This document shows positions 1 to 8,607 of a DNA stretch of 64,000 nt, piece after piece; the stretch's first letter is position 1, and each line of letters starts with the position of its first letter. The stretch comes from JABFRZ01 sp031413955 (GTDB taxonomy: Bacteria; Planctomycetota; UBA1135; GCA-002686595). The position numbers and the translations under genes were made by a program. The stretch is from assembly GCA_031413955.1 (NCBI GenBank), contig JANOGB010000477.1, positions 3,241-67,240 on the forward strand. The letters are read 5' to 3'. The notes beneath the pieces are model-generated. The model ran no database searches, had not been told where the DNA came from, and saw nothing but the letters and a program-made list of their open reading frames with translations.

Positions 1-609
1 CTCGATCTCGGGCGTGCGCTCGAGCGCCTGCCACCAGATCAGCTCGCTGGCCTGTTTCTTCCACTCGCCGCGCGCGGCGGCGTGCATCGCGCCGTCGACG
101 AAGCACCAGCGCGCGTTCGAGCCGTGGATCTTCTCGGTGATCCACACCGGCTCGCGCGGACGGAAGAGCTCGGCGTAGCGCCGCAGGTCGTCGATGTCGT
201 AGGCCGGATGCCTGCCGCGCGGCGGCGGCGCGGCCTCGCCCATGGTGCTGGTCAGGACCGGCGGCTCGTAGCGCACGACGCCGAGGGCCGGGGCGAGGTC
301 GTCCCCGATCTGGGCCCCGGGCGGAGCGGGGATGAGGAGGCCCATGCTAACGATGCCGCGCAGCTTGCGGACCTTGATGCGCTGCTTCGTCTTCTTGCCG
401 TCGGCCAGGAACGCGAACTCCGGCCGCGTGGTGTCGACCAGGGAGTCGGGCGGTACGTAGGCGCCGAGCGCGCGTCCCTGCCAGTCCGCCGTGCGGACGC
501 AGACCGTGTACCCGGCGAACACGCGCACGATGCTGAGCGTGTCCGCGTCGGGATGCGGCTCGAGCGTGATCGGGACGACCTCGACACGGTGGGTGCTCTT
601 GGTTTGCAT
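1..609 (-). CDS. RNA ligase, DraRnl (Rnl5-like) family, 3' part cut by window edge
   Basis: The frame reads from an ATG at 609 to the window edge with no stop, giving the first 203 residues. The N-terminal part (about residues 10-60, with HPDADTLSIVRV and RALGAYVPPDSLV) resembles the OB-like domain that precedes the ligase domain in the Deinococcus radiodurans RNA ligase family. At about residues 158-164 is EKIHGSN, matching nucleotidyltransferase motif I (KxHG), whose lysine carries the AMP. Enzymes of this family use ATP to seal nicks with a 3'-OH RNA end and are linked to RNA repair. The later motifs (III, IIIa, IV, V) lie outside the window, so catalytic completeness cannot be judged. The family call is from recalled conserved features, not a search. 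Confidence 0.8.
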   Translation of the reverse strand, partial: MQTKSTHRVEVVPITLEPHPDADTLSIVRVFAGYTVCVRTADWQGRALGAYVPPDSLVDTTRPEFAFLADGKKTKQRIKVRKLRGIVSMGLLIPAPPGAQIGDDLAPALGVVRYEPPVLTSTMGEAAPPPRGRHPAYDIDDLRRYAELFRPREPVWITEKIHGSNARWCFVDGAMHAAARGEWKKQASELIWWQALERTPEIE

Positions 610-783
610 GGGAGTTCGCGCGCTCGCGCGCGTGGATCACGGGTTCAGGATCGGAAGCGCTACCAGCGCGGCACGCGGGTCCAAGGAGCCGGATGCCGGC
701 TGCGCTTTCTCGACGAGAAGACGACCGGCGAAGCTCGCGGTTTCCAGCTGTAACCCGGGAGCGGGTCGGCAGGTCTTCGGCCC

Positions 784-1041
784 ATGCCGAGGATCTCCGA
801 GTTCTACGGTGCGATCATTCGCATGTACCACAACGACCACGGGCCACCGCACTTCCATGTGGAGTACGGAGGCACGAAGGCGTCGATCTCGTTCGAGGGG
901 CGCATCCTGCGCGGTAGGCTGCCGCCGCGCGCGCTCCGTCTCGTTCGCGAATGGGCTCGTCTCCACGGCCCAGATCTGGCCAAGAACTGGGCTCTAGCCA
1001 GGAAGGGACTCGACCTTGTTCCGATCGCACCCCTCGAATAA
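784..1041 (+). CDS. DUF4160 domain protein (copy 1)
   Basis: An 85-residue protein matching DUF4160: it opens with PRISEFYG and continues with HGPPHFHVEYGG, the conserved His-rich core, then a C-terminal helix region (LRLVREWARLHG). The following gene encodes DUF2442, and this pair is commonly adjacent in bacteria; some have proposed a toxin-antitoxin-like role, but no function is established. A second pair sits at 20687-21233 with roughly 65% identical residues. The two copies also share upstream DNA: CAGGTCTTCGGCCC lies directly before both start codons, which supports this ATG even though no Shine-Dalgarno sequence is obvious. Confidence 0.8.
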   Translation: MPRISEFYGAIIRMYHNDHGPPHFHVEYGGTKASISFEGRILRGRLPPRALRLVREWARLHGPDLAKNWALARKGLDLVPIAPLE

Positions 1042-1052
1042 CCTACCCCCCG

Positions 1053-1328
1053 ATGAAGACGCCTCCCGAAGACCGGATGCCGACCGTGGTGTCCGCGAAG
1101 GTCTGCGGCCCCTACTCCGTGTTCCTCGTCTTCGACGACGGCGTCTCGAAGCAGGTCAATCTCCGGCGCTTCCTCAGGGGGCCGGTGTTCAAGCCCATGC
1201 ACGACCCGGCCGAGTTCGCCAAGCTGAGAGTCGACCACGAGGCCGGCACGATCGTCTGGCCCAACGAGGCCGACTTCGCGCCCGAGACGCTCTACGAGCT
1301 TCCCGACGAGCGCGACGACGCGGCGTAG
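1053..1328 (+). CDS. DUF2442 domain protein (copy 1)
   Basis: A 91-residue DUF2442 protein. Visible hallmarks are the beta-rich stretch YSVFLVFDDGVSKQVNL, then FKPMHDPAEFAKLRVD, and TIVWPNEADFAPETLYE near the end. It starts 11 bases after the DUF4160 stop, so the two are probably co-transcribed. A longer frame reaches upstream to 951, but the ATG at 1053 matches the start of copy 2 at 20955 in position and sequence context. Function unknown; DUF2442 proteins often accompany DUF4160 and have been suggested to act as small regulatory partners. The ending differs from copy 2, but all core positions are kept. Confidence 0.8.
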   Translation: MKTPPEDRMPTVVSAKVCGPYSVFLVFDDGVSKQVNLRRFLRGPVFKPMHDPAEFAKLRVDHEAGTIVWPNEADFAPETLYELPDERDDAA

Positions 1329-1354
1329 GGCGGGCTTGGCGTGCCGTGAAGCTG

Positions 1355-2572
1355 TCACTCGGCCGGCGGTCCGAGCGTGACGATGGCCTCGAACTCCGCT
1401 CCGTCGCGGAGAACCTCGAGCGCAAGCGTGCTGCCCCACTGACCCTCGCTTGCCATCAACCATGACGCTGCGGGCGCGCCGTTGATGGTGGTGACGACAT
1501 CTCTCGCGCGCAGTCCGGCCCGGTCGAGCGCGAATCCGGGATCGACTTCCAACAGGCGCACGGTGTCACCTTCAAGCGCGCAGAAAAACCCCGCTTTGTA
1601 AGCGGGATCGGGCGGGTCCTCCCTGTCCCATTGTGCGACATGCTGTTCGGCTAGAAAATACACGAGCTCCTCGCGCTGGTCGAAGGCGAGCTTCGACGAC
1701 GACAGTGCGTTGATGCCGATTCTGCCCTCCGCTGCGCGGACGAGCGGTGGATTGTGCCAGGTCACCGGACCCAATCGGGCATCGCCTGCGAGCTGAGAGG
1801 TTTCAGAACGCACAGTCTTCGCACCGATGCCAGAATCGCCCCTTCCATCGTCCTTGACGGGCGGGTAGCTCAGCGGCAGAGGGTGCAAATCAGGGACCTC
1901 CAGGGTCCGAAACGATCCGGTGTCGATCTGGCACTCGACGCGTTGTCCCGCGAAATCGACCGTGACGTGCGGCGTCGAGCCTGTGTACCGCACTGCCCGT
2001 TCGCGCGGGTAGCTCATCGCCGAAGGGCGCCCGACGGCCACCGTGCCTTTGGGGAAATCGATCTCCAGGATCACATCGGCAAACGAGGCCATGCCCATCG
2101 CCCCATCGAAGTTGCTCCCGAGAGAACGCTCGATGTTGACGAGGGCTTCGTCCGAGACCACCGCCGCTCTCATACCGTGCAGTTTCAGCCCGCCGGTCTC
2201 GAGCACGTCGATGTCCACAAGTTGTCCCACCGAACGGTCCATGGCGCCGTGGATCGAGATCGTTCGTCCCCGCAAAGGGCGCAACGCAGCCGCTTGCACG
2301 ACATGGGGCGTCAGAAAAAGCCCGGTGGCTCCGGTGTCCACCAACAACCGGAACGGTCCGGCACCGTTGAGGCGGGCCTCGACAAACAGTTTGCCTTCGA
2401 ACGCCGTGGTCGGAAGCACCTCGTAGTCGCTGGCGAGGGTCGTCTGCCGGGGCGTCAGGTCGATACAACCGGCGCCAGAGATCGCGAGCAACCCGAGGGC
2501 GATGCACGCACCAACGCGTGAGATCCGGTCACGAGATATGCTGACGGTGGCCAAGCGCGCGTCTTGGCTCAC
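1355..2572 (-). CDS. Aspartyl protease-like lipoprotein with PDZ domain
   Basis: A 405-residue protein. Residues 1-36 form a lipoprotein signal with lipobox AISGAGC, so the mature protein should be membrane-anchored outside the cytoplasm. Two pepsin/retropepsin-like motifs follow, LLVDTGATG (Asp79) and QIDTGS (Asp217), as in single-chain bacterial proteins with two copies of the retropepsin-type fold. The C-terminal part (about 315-400) looks like a PDZ domain, with GFALDRAGLRARDVVTTING. The chosen GTG start overlaps the TGA stop of the upstream methyltransferase gene (GTGA), which indicates translational coupling. A TTG seven codons in is an alternative. The substrate is unknown. Confidence 0.75.
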   Translation of the reverse strand: MSQDARLATVSISRDRISRVGACIALGLLAISGAGCIDLTPRQTTLASDYEVLPTTAFEGKLFVEARLNGAGPFRLLVDTGATGLFLTPHVVQAAALRPLRGRTISIHGAMDRSVGQLVDIDVLETGGLKLHGMRAAVVSDEALVNIERSLGSNFDGAMGMASFADVILEIDFPKGTVAVGRPSAMSYPRERAVRYTGSTPHVTVDFAGQRVECQIDTGSFRTLEVPDLHPLPLSYPPVKDDGRGDSGIGAKTVRSETSQLAGDARLGPVTWHNPPLVRAAEGRIGINALSSSKLAFDQREELVYFLAEQHVAQWDREDPPDPAYKAGFFCALEGDTVRLLEVDPGFALDRAGLRARDVVTTINGAPAASWLMASEGQWGSTLALEVLRDGAEFEAIVTLGPPAE

Positions 2573-3831
2573 GGGCCGATCTTTCCGGTTGGGCGGAGAC
2601 CGAGGTTGAGGACCGCGAGCTCGGGCGGCTGGTCCGGCACCAGATCCGTCTGCAGCGCCGGATCCGCCGCGGGCACGTACGTCGTCGGCAAGCCGAGCTC
2701 CTTCCGCACGATGTTCGTCCCCACGGCGATCGACACGCTCTTGAAGAAGGCGATGTCGCGGTTGCAGCCCTGGCGGCCGAAGCCGCAGTCGGTCGAGACG
2801 ATCAGCTTCTCGGGTGGGATGTGGCGCAGGGCCTGGCGGATCGTGGCCGCGACGTCCGCGGGCGTCTCGACCTGCAGGCGGCGGTGGCTGACCACGCCGA
2901 TGCACACCTTCTTGCCGCGCGGGTCGCGCATGTACGGCGCCAGCAGCTCGAGCTCGCGTAGGTCGCGGTCCTTGGTCTCCAGCGTGAGCACGTCGCCGTG
3001 CGCCTGGGTCATGTACATGTCCAGCGAGGCCGCGTAGCTGTCGTCGTCGATCACGCGCTGCATGTTCGGGTTGCCCCAGCAGGTGTGGATCCACAGCTCC
3101 ACGTCCTCGAGGCCCTGCACCTCGCGGTTGTAGCACTCCAGGTAGAACTTCACGTCGTCGTGATCCTTGCCGAAGGTGTTGGCCATGAAGTGCAGGCACG
3201 GCTCCTCGATCTGGATGCACTTGCAAGCGCCCTCGCCGGCGGCGATGAGCGCGCGCAGCTCCTGGTTCATCGCCTCGGCCATGTCCCACAGGATCTGGCG
3301 CTTGTCCTTGTAGTGCGGCGTGTGGCTGTCGAGGAACAGGCCCATCACCTGCGAGCAGCACGTGCCGAAGCGCACGGGCTTGCTCGTGCGCGCCTGCGCC
3401 AAGCGCCAGATCTTCGGGTAGTCGAGGGGTCGGTGCTCGATCTTGGCCGTGACGCGCGGCCAGCGCCAGCCGGTGTAGATCTCGTTCAGCATCGTGCCCG
3501 GCGGATACTTGAGCCACGGCGAGCGCGTGGCCCACGACTGCAGGTGATCGCCCTCGAAGCCGGCCCACCTCTGCAGCGGATAGTGGTGCCACGCGCGCCC
3601 GGCGTAGTCCTCGTCGCAGTGCAGGTCGCCGTGCGTGAGGATGTCGAGGCCCGCGCGCTCCTGGTCGCCGAGGATCGTGGCCAGCGCGTCGCCGAACTTC
3701 TCGCGGAAGCGCACGTCGAGCATGCACGTGTCGAGCGGGCGGCCCCACATGCTGACGTCCATCCAGCGCGGCCGCGGCCAGGAACCCGTGATCGTGCAGG
3801 GGAGAATGGAATCGGCGGTGACGGTGAACAT
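2569..3831 (-). CDS. MetE-like cobalamin-independent methyltransferase (UROD/MetE superfamily)
   Basis: A 420-residue protein of the UROD/MetE-like family, about the size of the catalytic half of MetE and without its N-terminal half. Zinc-ligand-like positions are visible: the HxC pair in LWIHTCWGN, the glutamate region CIQIEEP, and the late cysteine in STDCGFGRQGCNRDIAFFKS. Known relatives transfer a methyl group to homocysteine from folate, or act as alkyl-CoM transferases, so the methyl donor here cannot be fixed from sequence. The opening GSWPRP is typical of the family. It overlaps the downstream aspartyl-protease gene by four bases. Methionine synthesis is possible but unproven. Confidence 0.75.
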   Translation of the reverse strand: MFTVTADSILPCTITGSWPRPRWMDVSMWGRPLDTCMLDVRFREKFGDALATILGDQERAGLDILTHGDLHCDEDYAGRAWHHYPLQRWAGFEGDHLQSWATRSPWLKYPPGTMLNEIYTGWRWPRVTAKIEHRPLDYPKIWRLAQARTSKPVRFGTCCSQVMGLFLDSHTPHYKDKRQILWDMAEAMNQELRALIAAGEGACKCIQIEEPCLHFMANTFGKDHDDVKFYLECYNREVQGLEDVELWIHTCWGNPNMQRVIDDDSYAASLDMYMTQAHGDVLTLETKDRDLRELELLAPYMRDPRGKKVCIGVVSHRRLQVETPADVAATIRQALRHIPPEKLIVSTDCGFGRQGCNRDIAFFKSVSIAVGTNIVRKELGLPTTYVPAADPALQTDLVPDQPPELAVLNLGLRPTGKIGP

Positions 3832-3878
3832 GGGGTGCGCGCGGCGGAGACGGCGGTGAGCGGCAAGAGCCTACCCAA

Positions 3879-3981
3879 ACGCACCGCGGAGACGCGGAGA
3901 ACGCGGAGCCTCGCTGAAGCCCGCCTTTTCCGACTCTCTCCCTCCTTTTCCTCCGCGCTCCCCGCGTCTCCGCGGTGCGTT
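3879..3981. repeat. Perfect 20-bp inverted repeat with extended arms
   Basis: The sequence at 3879-3898 (AACGCACCGCGGAGACGCGG) is the exact reverse complement of 3962-3981. The arms extend inwards imperfectly with further CGCGGAG units, leaving a pyrimidine-rich loop of about 50 bases. It lies between two co-directional minus-strand genes (3994-5739 and 2569-3831), so it could be a transcription terminator or a REP-like element. The short GCGGAGA/ACGCGGAG reiteration inside each arm resembles the GC-rich repeats dispersed in many bacterial genomes. Confidence 0.7.
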
Positions 3982-3993
3982 TTTCCTCCTCGC

Positions 3994-5739
3994 TCAGCGC
4001 GTCTCTTCGACGCGCTCGCGGATCAGGTAATAGCCGTCGATCGGCACGTGCTCCTCGACTTGCAGATTGCCGCCCGGCCAGCGGATGACGACCGAGTCGA
4101 CGCGCGACGCATCGCCGAGGCCGACCAGCACGCGCGGGTCGCGGCTGGAGTAGAGGCCGCTCGTGGCGCGCACCTCGCGCGTCCAGGTCTTCTCGCCCGC
4201 CTGGATCGCGACCTTGGCGCCGTAGGCGTCGCGGTTGCCGTACTTGCCGACGAGCTCGAGGCCGAGCCAGTGGCCGAGCTTCGGGCTGTCGTTGCGCAGG
4301 AAGCGTGGCGGGCCGTCGAGATCGATGATCAACACGTCGTGGTCACCGTCGTGGTCGGGATCGGCCACGGCCACGCCGCGCGCCGAGTGCGGCGACGCGA
4401 GCCCCGGCCCCGTGTCGGCGGTGGCGTCCTTCCAGACGATGCCGAAGCGGCGGTGGGGAAGCGCCTCGTAGAGCTGCGTCGGCTGCAGCCAGGCATGCAG
4501 GCCGATCTCGGCGCTCTGCGGGTAGACGTGGCCGTTGGCGATCAGGAGATCGAGGTCGCCGTCGTGCTCGGCGTCGAAGAAGGCTCCGTCCCAGCCGAGC
4601 TTGTCCAGCGACGGCTCCGCCAGTCCATGGGCCGCGGCCTTGTCTTCGAAGTGCCCGCTGCCGTCGTTGATGTGCAGGCAGTTCGGCTCGAGGTCGAAGT
4701 TCGTGCGCAGCACATCGTAGTCACCGTCGTCGTCGACGTCCTCGACCAGGAGCCCCATGGCGCTGGTCGGCTTGCCCTCGGCGTTGAACGCGAAGCCGCG
4801 CTCGAGGGCCTCGTCGGCGAAGCGACCCTCGCCCTGGTTCACGAACAGATTGGCGGGCTGCAGGTCGTTCGCCACCAGGAGATCGATCCAGCCGTCGTCG
4901 TTGACGTCGCTCCACACGCAGCCGTAGGAGCACAGCGGCTTCTCGAGCGCGAAGCCCGCCTCCGCGGTCCACGCGTGGAACGCCCCCTTGCCGTCGTTCA
5001 AGAAATAGGCGTCCGGCGCGCCCGGGTTGTAGCCGCGCTGGTTCTCGCCCTCGGGGCCCCAGGCAACCTCGTGGCCCTCGATCACGTTGCGCTTGCCGCC
5101 CGCCGGCGGGTGGGCGAGATCGAACAGGCAGTAGTTGGCCACGTACAGGTCGAGCTGGCCGTCGCGGTTGGCGTCGCCGAAGGCTGCGCTCGCGGCCCAC
5201 AGCTCGTTCCCGAGGTTGCTCGCGGCCGTGGCCTCGACGAAGCGGTTGCCCTCCTTGCAGAGGAACGCGTCGGGTCCGAAGCAGGCGAGGTAGAGATCCG
5301 TGTCGCCGTCGTTGTCGGCGTCGCCCGCGGCCACGCCGTTGACCCACTCCTCGCGCGCCGCGCCGGTCTCGAGCGAGGCGTCACGGAAGTGCAGGAAGCC
5401 GTCGTTCAGGTACAGCCGGCTGGTGGCATCGGTCAGGACCTCGAGCCGGGCTCCATCGTCGACGTAGCGCAGGTGCTGGCCATTGCCGATGAATAGGTCC
5501 AGGTCGCCGTCGTCCTCGAAGTCGAGCCAGGCCGCGCCGTTGCCGTTGCTCTCGGGGATGTACCAGCGGCGCGGATCGCCGGAGACGTTGACCAGGTCCA
5601 GCCCGGCCTCGGCGGCGATGTCCACGAAGTGCAGGCGGCCGAGCGCGGAGCCCCCGACGACCTCCGGCGCGGGACGCAACCAGAGATAGAAGAGGAGGCC
5701 GAGGGCCGCCAGGGACAGAGCTCGGAGGGGCACGCGCAT
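3994..5739 (-). CDS. CRTAC1 family FG-GAP / ASPIC-UnbV repeat protein
   Basis: A 581-residue predicted extracytoplasmic protein. Residues 1-25 form a membrane segment or signal (SLAALGLLFYLWL). The body has repeated calcium-binding-like DxDxDGDxD loops, for example DFEDDGDLDLFIGNG, DADNDGDTDLYLA, DVDDDGDYDVLRT and DAEHDGDLDLLIANG, typical of a VCBS/FG-GAP beta-propeller. The last about 100 residues fit the ASPIC/UnbV domain (GKYGNRDAYGAKV, then VVIRWPGG). The start is the ATG at 5739 because the longer frame upstream has no signal sequence and runs into the neighbouring gene's promoter region. The family is common in planctomycetes and related phyla, and its role is unknown; adhesion or polymer binding is a guess. 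Confidence 0.85.
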   Translation of the reverse strand: MRVPLRALSLAALGLLFYLWLRPAPEVVGGSALGRLHFVDIAAEAGLDLVNVSGDPRRWYIPESNGNGAAWLDFEDDGDLDLFIGNGQHLRYVDDGARLEVLTDATSRLYLNDGFLHFRDASLETGAAREEWVNGVAAGDADNDGDTDLYLACFGPDAFLCKEGNRFVEATAASNLGNELWAASAAFGDANRDGQLDLYVANYCLFDLAHPPAGGKRNVIEGHEVAWGPEGENQRGYNPGAPDAYFLNDGKGAFHAWTAEAGFALEKPLCSYGCVWSDVNDDGWIDLLVANDLQPANLFVNQGEGRFADEALERGFAFNAEGKPTSAMGLLVEDVDDDGDYDVLRTNFDLEPNCLHINDGSGHFEDKAAAHGLAEPSLDKLGWDGAFFDAEHDGDLDLLIANGHVYPQSAEIGLHAWLQPTQLYEALPHRRFGIVWKDATADTGPGLASPHSARGVAVADPDHDGDHDVLIIDLDGPPRFLRNDSPKLGHWLGLELVGKYGNRDAYGAKVAIQAGEKTWTREVRATSGLYSSRDPRVLVGLGDASRVDSVVIRWPGGNLQVEEHVPIDGYYLIRERVEETR

Positions 5740-5823
5740 GGGGCACCAGGAGACTACGGGCATTTGCCCGGTTCCAGCAAGGGAGCGAGTCGCTTCGGTC
5801 TGTTCGCGTTTACGCTGGGCGCG

Positions 5824-7221
5824 ATGGAACCCACTCGACGAGCTCTTCTCGGTCTGTGTGCGCTCCTCGGTTGCGCCGCTCCGGCGCACGAGCCACCGTC
5901 CGCGACGCCGATTGAGCATGCGAGCGGTGCCGTGTACGTGCCCGAGCTCCTGGCCGAAGGCCTCGCGGCGCCACAGGGCTACGGCCTGCTCACCGAGCTG
6001 TGCACGCGCGCGCCGCTGCGCCTGGCCGGGTCGGAGGGCGCCGCGCGTGCCGTGGAGTGGGGACGCGAGGCCATGCAGCGCCTCGGACTCGAGAACGTGC
6101 GTCTGGAGGCCTGCATGGTGCCGCGCTGGGAACGCGGGGCCGTCGCGGAGCTGGTGGTGGTCGAGCCCTTTTCCCACGCCGGCGAACGCCTGCCGATCCT
6201 GGCCCTCGGCGGCAGCGTCGGGACGCCCGATGGGGGGCTGGAGGCCGAGGTGATCTCGGTCTCGAGCTTCGAAGAGCTACACGCGCGCGCAGCCGAAGCG
6301 CGCGGCAAGCTCGTGCTCTTCGCGCGCGCGATGGATCCGACTCTCTTCGAGCCCTTCGAGGCCTACGGCGGGGCGGTGAACCAGCGCAGTTCCGGAGCGA
6401 GCGAGGCGGCCAGCGTGGGCGCCGTCGGCGCGCTGGTGCGCTCGATGACGCATGCGGCGGACGACCAGCCCCACACCGGTGCCATGCACTACGCCGAGGG
6501 CGTCGAGCGCGTCCCGGGCGTGGCCGTGAGCACGAACGCGAGCGATCGCGTGAGCGCCTGGCTGGCGGCAGGCGAACGCGTCGTGTTGCGCCTCGCGCTC
6601 GAATGTCGCTGGCACGCGGACGTGCCCTCCCACAACGTGGTCGGCGACGTGGTGGGGCGCGAACGACCTGCCGAGGTGGTGCTGATCGGCGCGCACCTCG
6701 ATGCCTGGGACGTCGGTCAGGGTGCGCACGACGACGGCGCCGGCTGCGCGCACGTGCTCGAGGCCGCGCGCCTGCTGCTCACCTCGAAGCTCGGCCGGCC
6801 GCGGCGCACCGTGCGCTGCGTGCTCTTCATGAACGAGGAGAATGGTCTGCGCGGCGCCCATGCGTACCGCGACGCGCACCGGGACGAGCTCGGGCAGCAC
6901 GTGCTCGCGATCGAATCCGACCGCGGCGGCGGCCTGCCGCTGGGTTATGTCAGCGACGCCACCGCCGGCGCGCTAGCGACGCTCACGAAGCTCTTCGGCC
7001 GTGCGCCCTGCGGGCGCGGCGGTGGAGCGGACATCTCGCCGCTGGCCGAGTTCGGCGTGACGATGGTCGGGCTCTATCTCGATCCGCAGCGCTACTTCGA
7101 CTATCACCACTCGGCCAACGACGTGCTCGCGGCCGTCCACCCGCGCGAGCTCCAGCTCGGAGCGATTTCGCTGGCTTCGCTCGCCTGGCTGGCGGCAGAT
7201 CACGCCGGCGACTGGCGTTGA
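5824..7221 (+). CDS. M28 family zinc peptidase, lipoprotein
   Basis: A 465-residue protein with an N-terminal lipoprotein signal (CALLGCAAPA), so probably anchored outside the cytoplasm. The catalytic M28 domain shows the zinc and catalytic signatures in order: GAHLDAWDVGQGAHDDGAG (about 288-306), MNEENGLRGA with the Glu-Glu pair (about 335-345), IESDRGG, and a late histidine in DYHHSAND. The region before it contains a PA-like insert. M28 enzymes are aminopeptidases or carboxypeptidases. The last two codons and the stop (TGGCGTTGA) lie inside a long palindrome shared with the convergent gene. Divergent from 3994-5739. Confidence 0.87.
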   Translation: MEPTRRALLGLCALLGCAAPAHEPPSATPIEHASGAVYVPELLAEGLAAPQGYGLLTELCTRAPLRLAGSEGAARAVEWGREAMQRLGLENVRLEACMVPRWERGAVAELVVVEPFSHAGERLPILALGGSVGTPDGGLEAEVISVSSFEELHARAAEARGKLVLFARAMDPTLFEPFEAYGGAVNQRSSGASEAASVGAVGALVRSMTHAADDQPHTGAMHYAEGVERVPGVAVSTNASDRVSAWLAAGERVVLRLALECRWHADVPSHNVVGDVVGRERPAEVVLIGAHLDAWDVGQGAHDDGAGCAHVLEAARLLLTSKLGRPRRTVRCVLFMNEENGLRGAHAYRDAHRDELGQHVLAIESDRGGGLPLGYVSDATAGALATLTKLFGRAPCGRGGGADISPLAEFGVTMVGLYLDPQRYFDYHHSANDVLAAVHPRELQLGAISLASLAWLAADHAGDWR

Positions 7222-7326
7222 GTACGGAGTCGGAGCAATTTTTCTACTATCCCCCCGAAGCGCAAGAAAACGCCGAGTCTCGGGGGGATAGTAGAAAAAT
7301 TGCTCCGACTCCGTACTCAACGCCAG
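7212..7326. repeat. Perfect 47-bp inverted repeat joining two convergent genes (family II-like)
   Basis: Arms 7212-7258 and 7280-7326 are exact reverse complements, separated by a 21-base loop. Each arm carries the stop codon of one convergent gene (7219-7221 on plus, 7317-7319 on minus), placed symmetrically, so both proteins end in Trp-Arg. The arms contain AGTACGGAG near the outer end and a poly-T stretch followed by a C-run (7239-7256) inside, so either transcript would form a very stable hairpin. A bidirectional terminator is likely. The outer GGCG...AGTACGGAG and the 111-base span (7214-7324) resemble the 110-bp hairpins at 35212 and 50064. Confidence 0.9.
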
Positions 7327-8597
7327 CTCTTCAGGCGCGCGCCCAGCAGGGCGATCGTGCGCGGGATCGCGGCAGAATCGGGGCTCGCGTAGTCGATCCA
7401 CAGGTCGCGTCGCGTGAAGGTCCTGCCCAGCGTCGAATAACCCGACCAGCCGCCCAGAGTGAGAGTCGAGAGCTGCTCGTCCGTGGGTCGCCGTTCGACA
7501 GGCAGGGAACCGGCGTTGGTCACGTACACGTTGTCGACCATCCAGCCGCGGCCGAGGTTGCCGAGCGGATCGGCGTTGACGGCGAACTCGAGGCGAGCCT
7601 GCTTGCCGGACCAGGGGTCCCAGAAGCCGGGAGGGGAGATGGTCATCGACAAGCGCTGGGCCGTGGCCGAGTTCGGGAACGACGCGCCCCCGCTGGAGAT
7701 CCCTGTGACGGGATCGACCACGTTCAAGATGGCGCCATCTCCCTTTGCGTTCATGTCCTTCCAGGACTCGAACGCGATCGTGTAGGGCGGAGCGCCGGAG
7801 AGTGTGAACATCGGCGACCTCAGTCTGCCCGCATTGGGAAGATTCGGCGTGTGGTAGTCGCAGGCCGCCGGCGCGAGGTTGTACGCCCCCACGCGCGTCG
7901 CGGCGCCACACTCCCCTGCGCCCGCGACGTGCCACAGCGGCGGCCCCGCGTAGAAGGGTCCCTCCGTCGTCGTCGTCCACTCCGTTCCCCCGCCCTCGAA
8001 GTCCTCGAAAAAGAGGACTTCCGGAGGACCGGAGGCGACGACGCGGATGTTGTCGACCATGCAGCCGAAGCCGAGATTGCCGTCCGAGTCAGCCTTGAAG
8101 CTGAACCGCAGGCGGACCTTCTTCCTGCGCCAGTAGTTCAGGTTGGGAAGGGCTCCGCTGGCCTGGGTGACAACCGAGGAGTTGAACGGGTCGGAGCAGC
8201 AAGTGCATCCGATGATGGTGTCGCACTTCCCATCTGCCTCGTTCACGATCTCGACACACGGGCTGCCCTCATCCGTCTCCTGCCGGTAGTCGAGCTGCAC
8301 GACGATGGAGTGAGGGCCATCGATCGTGAAAACCGGCGACAGGAACTGGCCCGAGCTCGAGCCGCCGATCCGGTAGTCGCACGCGGCCGGAAAGCGGTTG
8401 TAGACGGCCATGCGCGTCACGGCGCCACACTCTCCGTCCTCGGAAACGTGCCACAACACCTGCGGTGTTCCGGTCGCCGTCCAGTCGATCCCGCCCGTTT
8501 CGAAGTCCTCGAAGTAGAGAACCTGCGACTGTCCGGCGCCAGGCAGAGCGAGCGAGCAAGCGGCGAGCGCTGCGAGGGGCCGAGCGAAAGGCAACAT
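7317..8597 (-). CDS. Secreted protein with two MAM/jelly-roll-like repeats
   Basis: A 426-residue protein with a signal peptide (PLAALAACSLALPGAGQSQ). It then has two related halves of about 165 residues. Each starts with a FEDFE motif (VLYFEDFETGG and VLFFEDFEGGG), followed by WHV..GECGA.TR...YN..PAACDY, and ends with a GCMVDNI / GWMVDNVYV strand. This pattern resembles the beta-sandwich modules of choice-of-anchor, MAM or carbohydrate-binding-like domains in secreted bacterial proteins. No catalytic residues are recognisable. The start is the ATG at 8597, just after the stop of the upstream phosphodiesterase gene; a TTG at 8615 is the alternative. The last codons lie in the palindrome at 7280-7326. 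Confidence 0.7.
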   Translation of the reverse strand: MLPFARPLAALAACSLALPGAGQSQVLYFEDFETGGIDWTATGTPQVLWHVSEDGECGAVTRMAVYNRFPAACDYRIGGSSSGQFLSPVFTIDGPHSIVVQLDYRQETDEGSPCVEIVNEADGKCDTIIGCTCCSDPFNSSVVTQASGALPNLNYWRRKKVRLRFSFKADSDGNLGFGCMVDNIRVVASGPPEVLFFEDFEGGGTEWTTTTEGPFYAGPPLWHVAGAGECGAATRVGAYNLAPAACDYHTPNLPNAGRLRSPMFTLSGAPPYTIAFESWKDMNAKGDGAILNVVDPVTGISSGGASFPNSATAQRLSMTISPPGFWDPWSGKQARLEFAVNADPLGNLGRGWMVDNVYVTNAGSLPVERRPTDEQLSTLTLGGWSGYSTLGRTFTRRDLWIDYASPDSAAIPRTIALLGARLKSWR

Positions 8598-8607
8598 CGA
8601 GGTCGGG

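Noticed and set aside
1859..1935. tRNA-like start (GGGTAGCTCAGCGGCAGAG) with a possible T-arm-like stretch downstream
   Set aside because: No normal T loop, no consistent acceptor stem, and the stretch lies inside the well-supported aspartyl protease gene on the other strand.
2998..5496. Very long open frames opposite real genes (also at 6000-8864, 10843-13080, 16709-20242 and others)
   Set aside because: They are antisense or out-of-frame shadows caused by high GC content, with Arg/Ala-rich translations and no recognisable domains.
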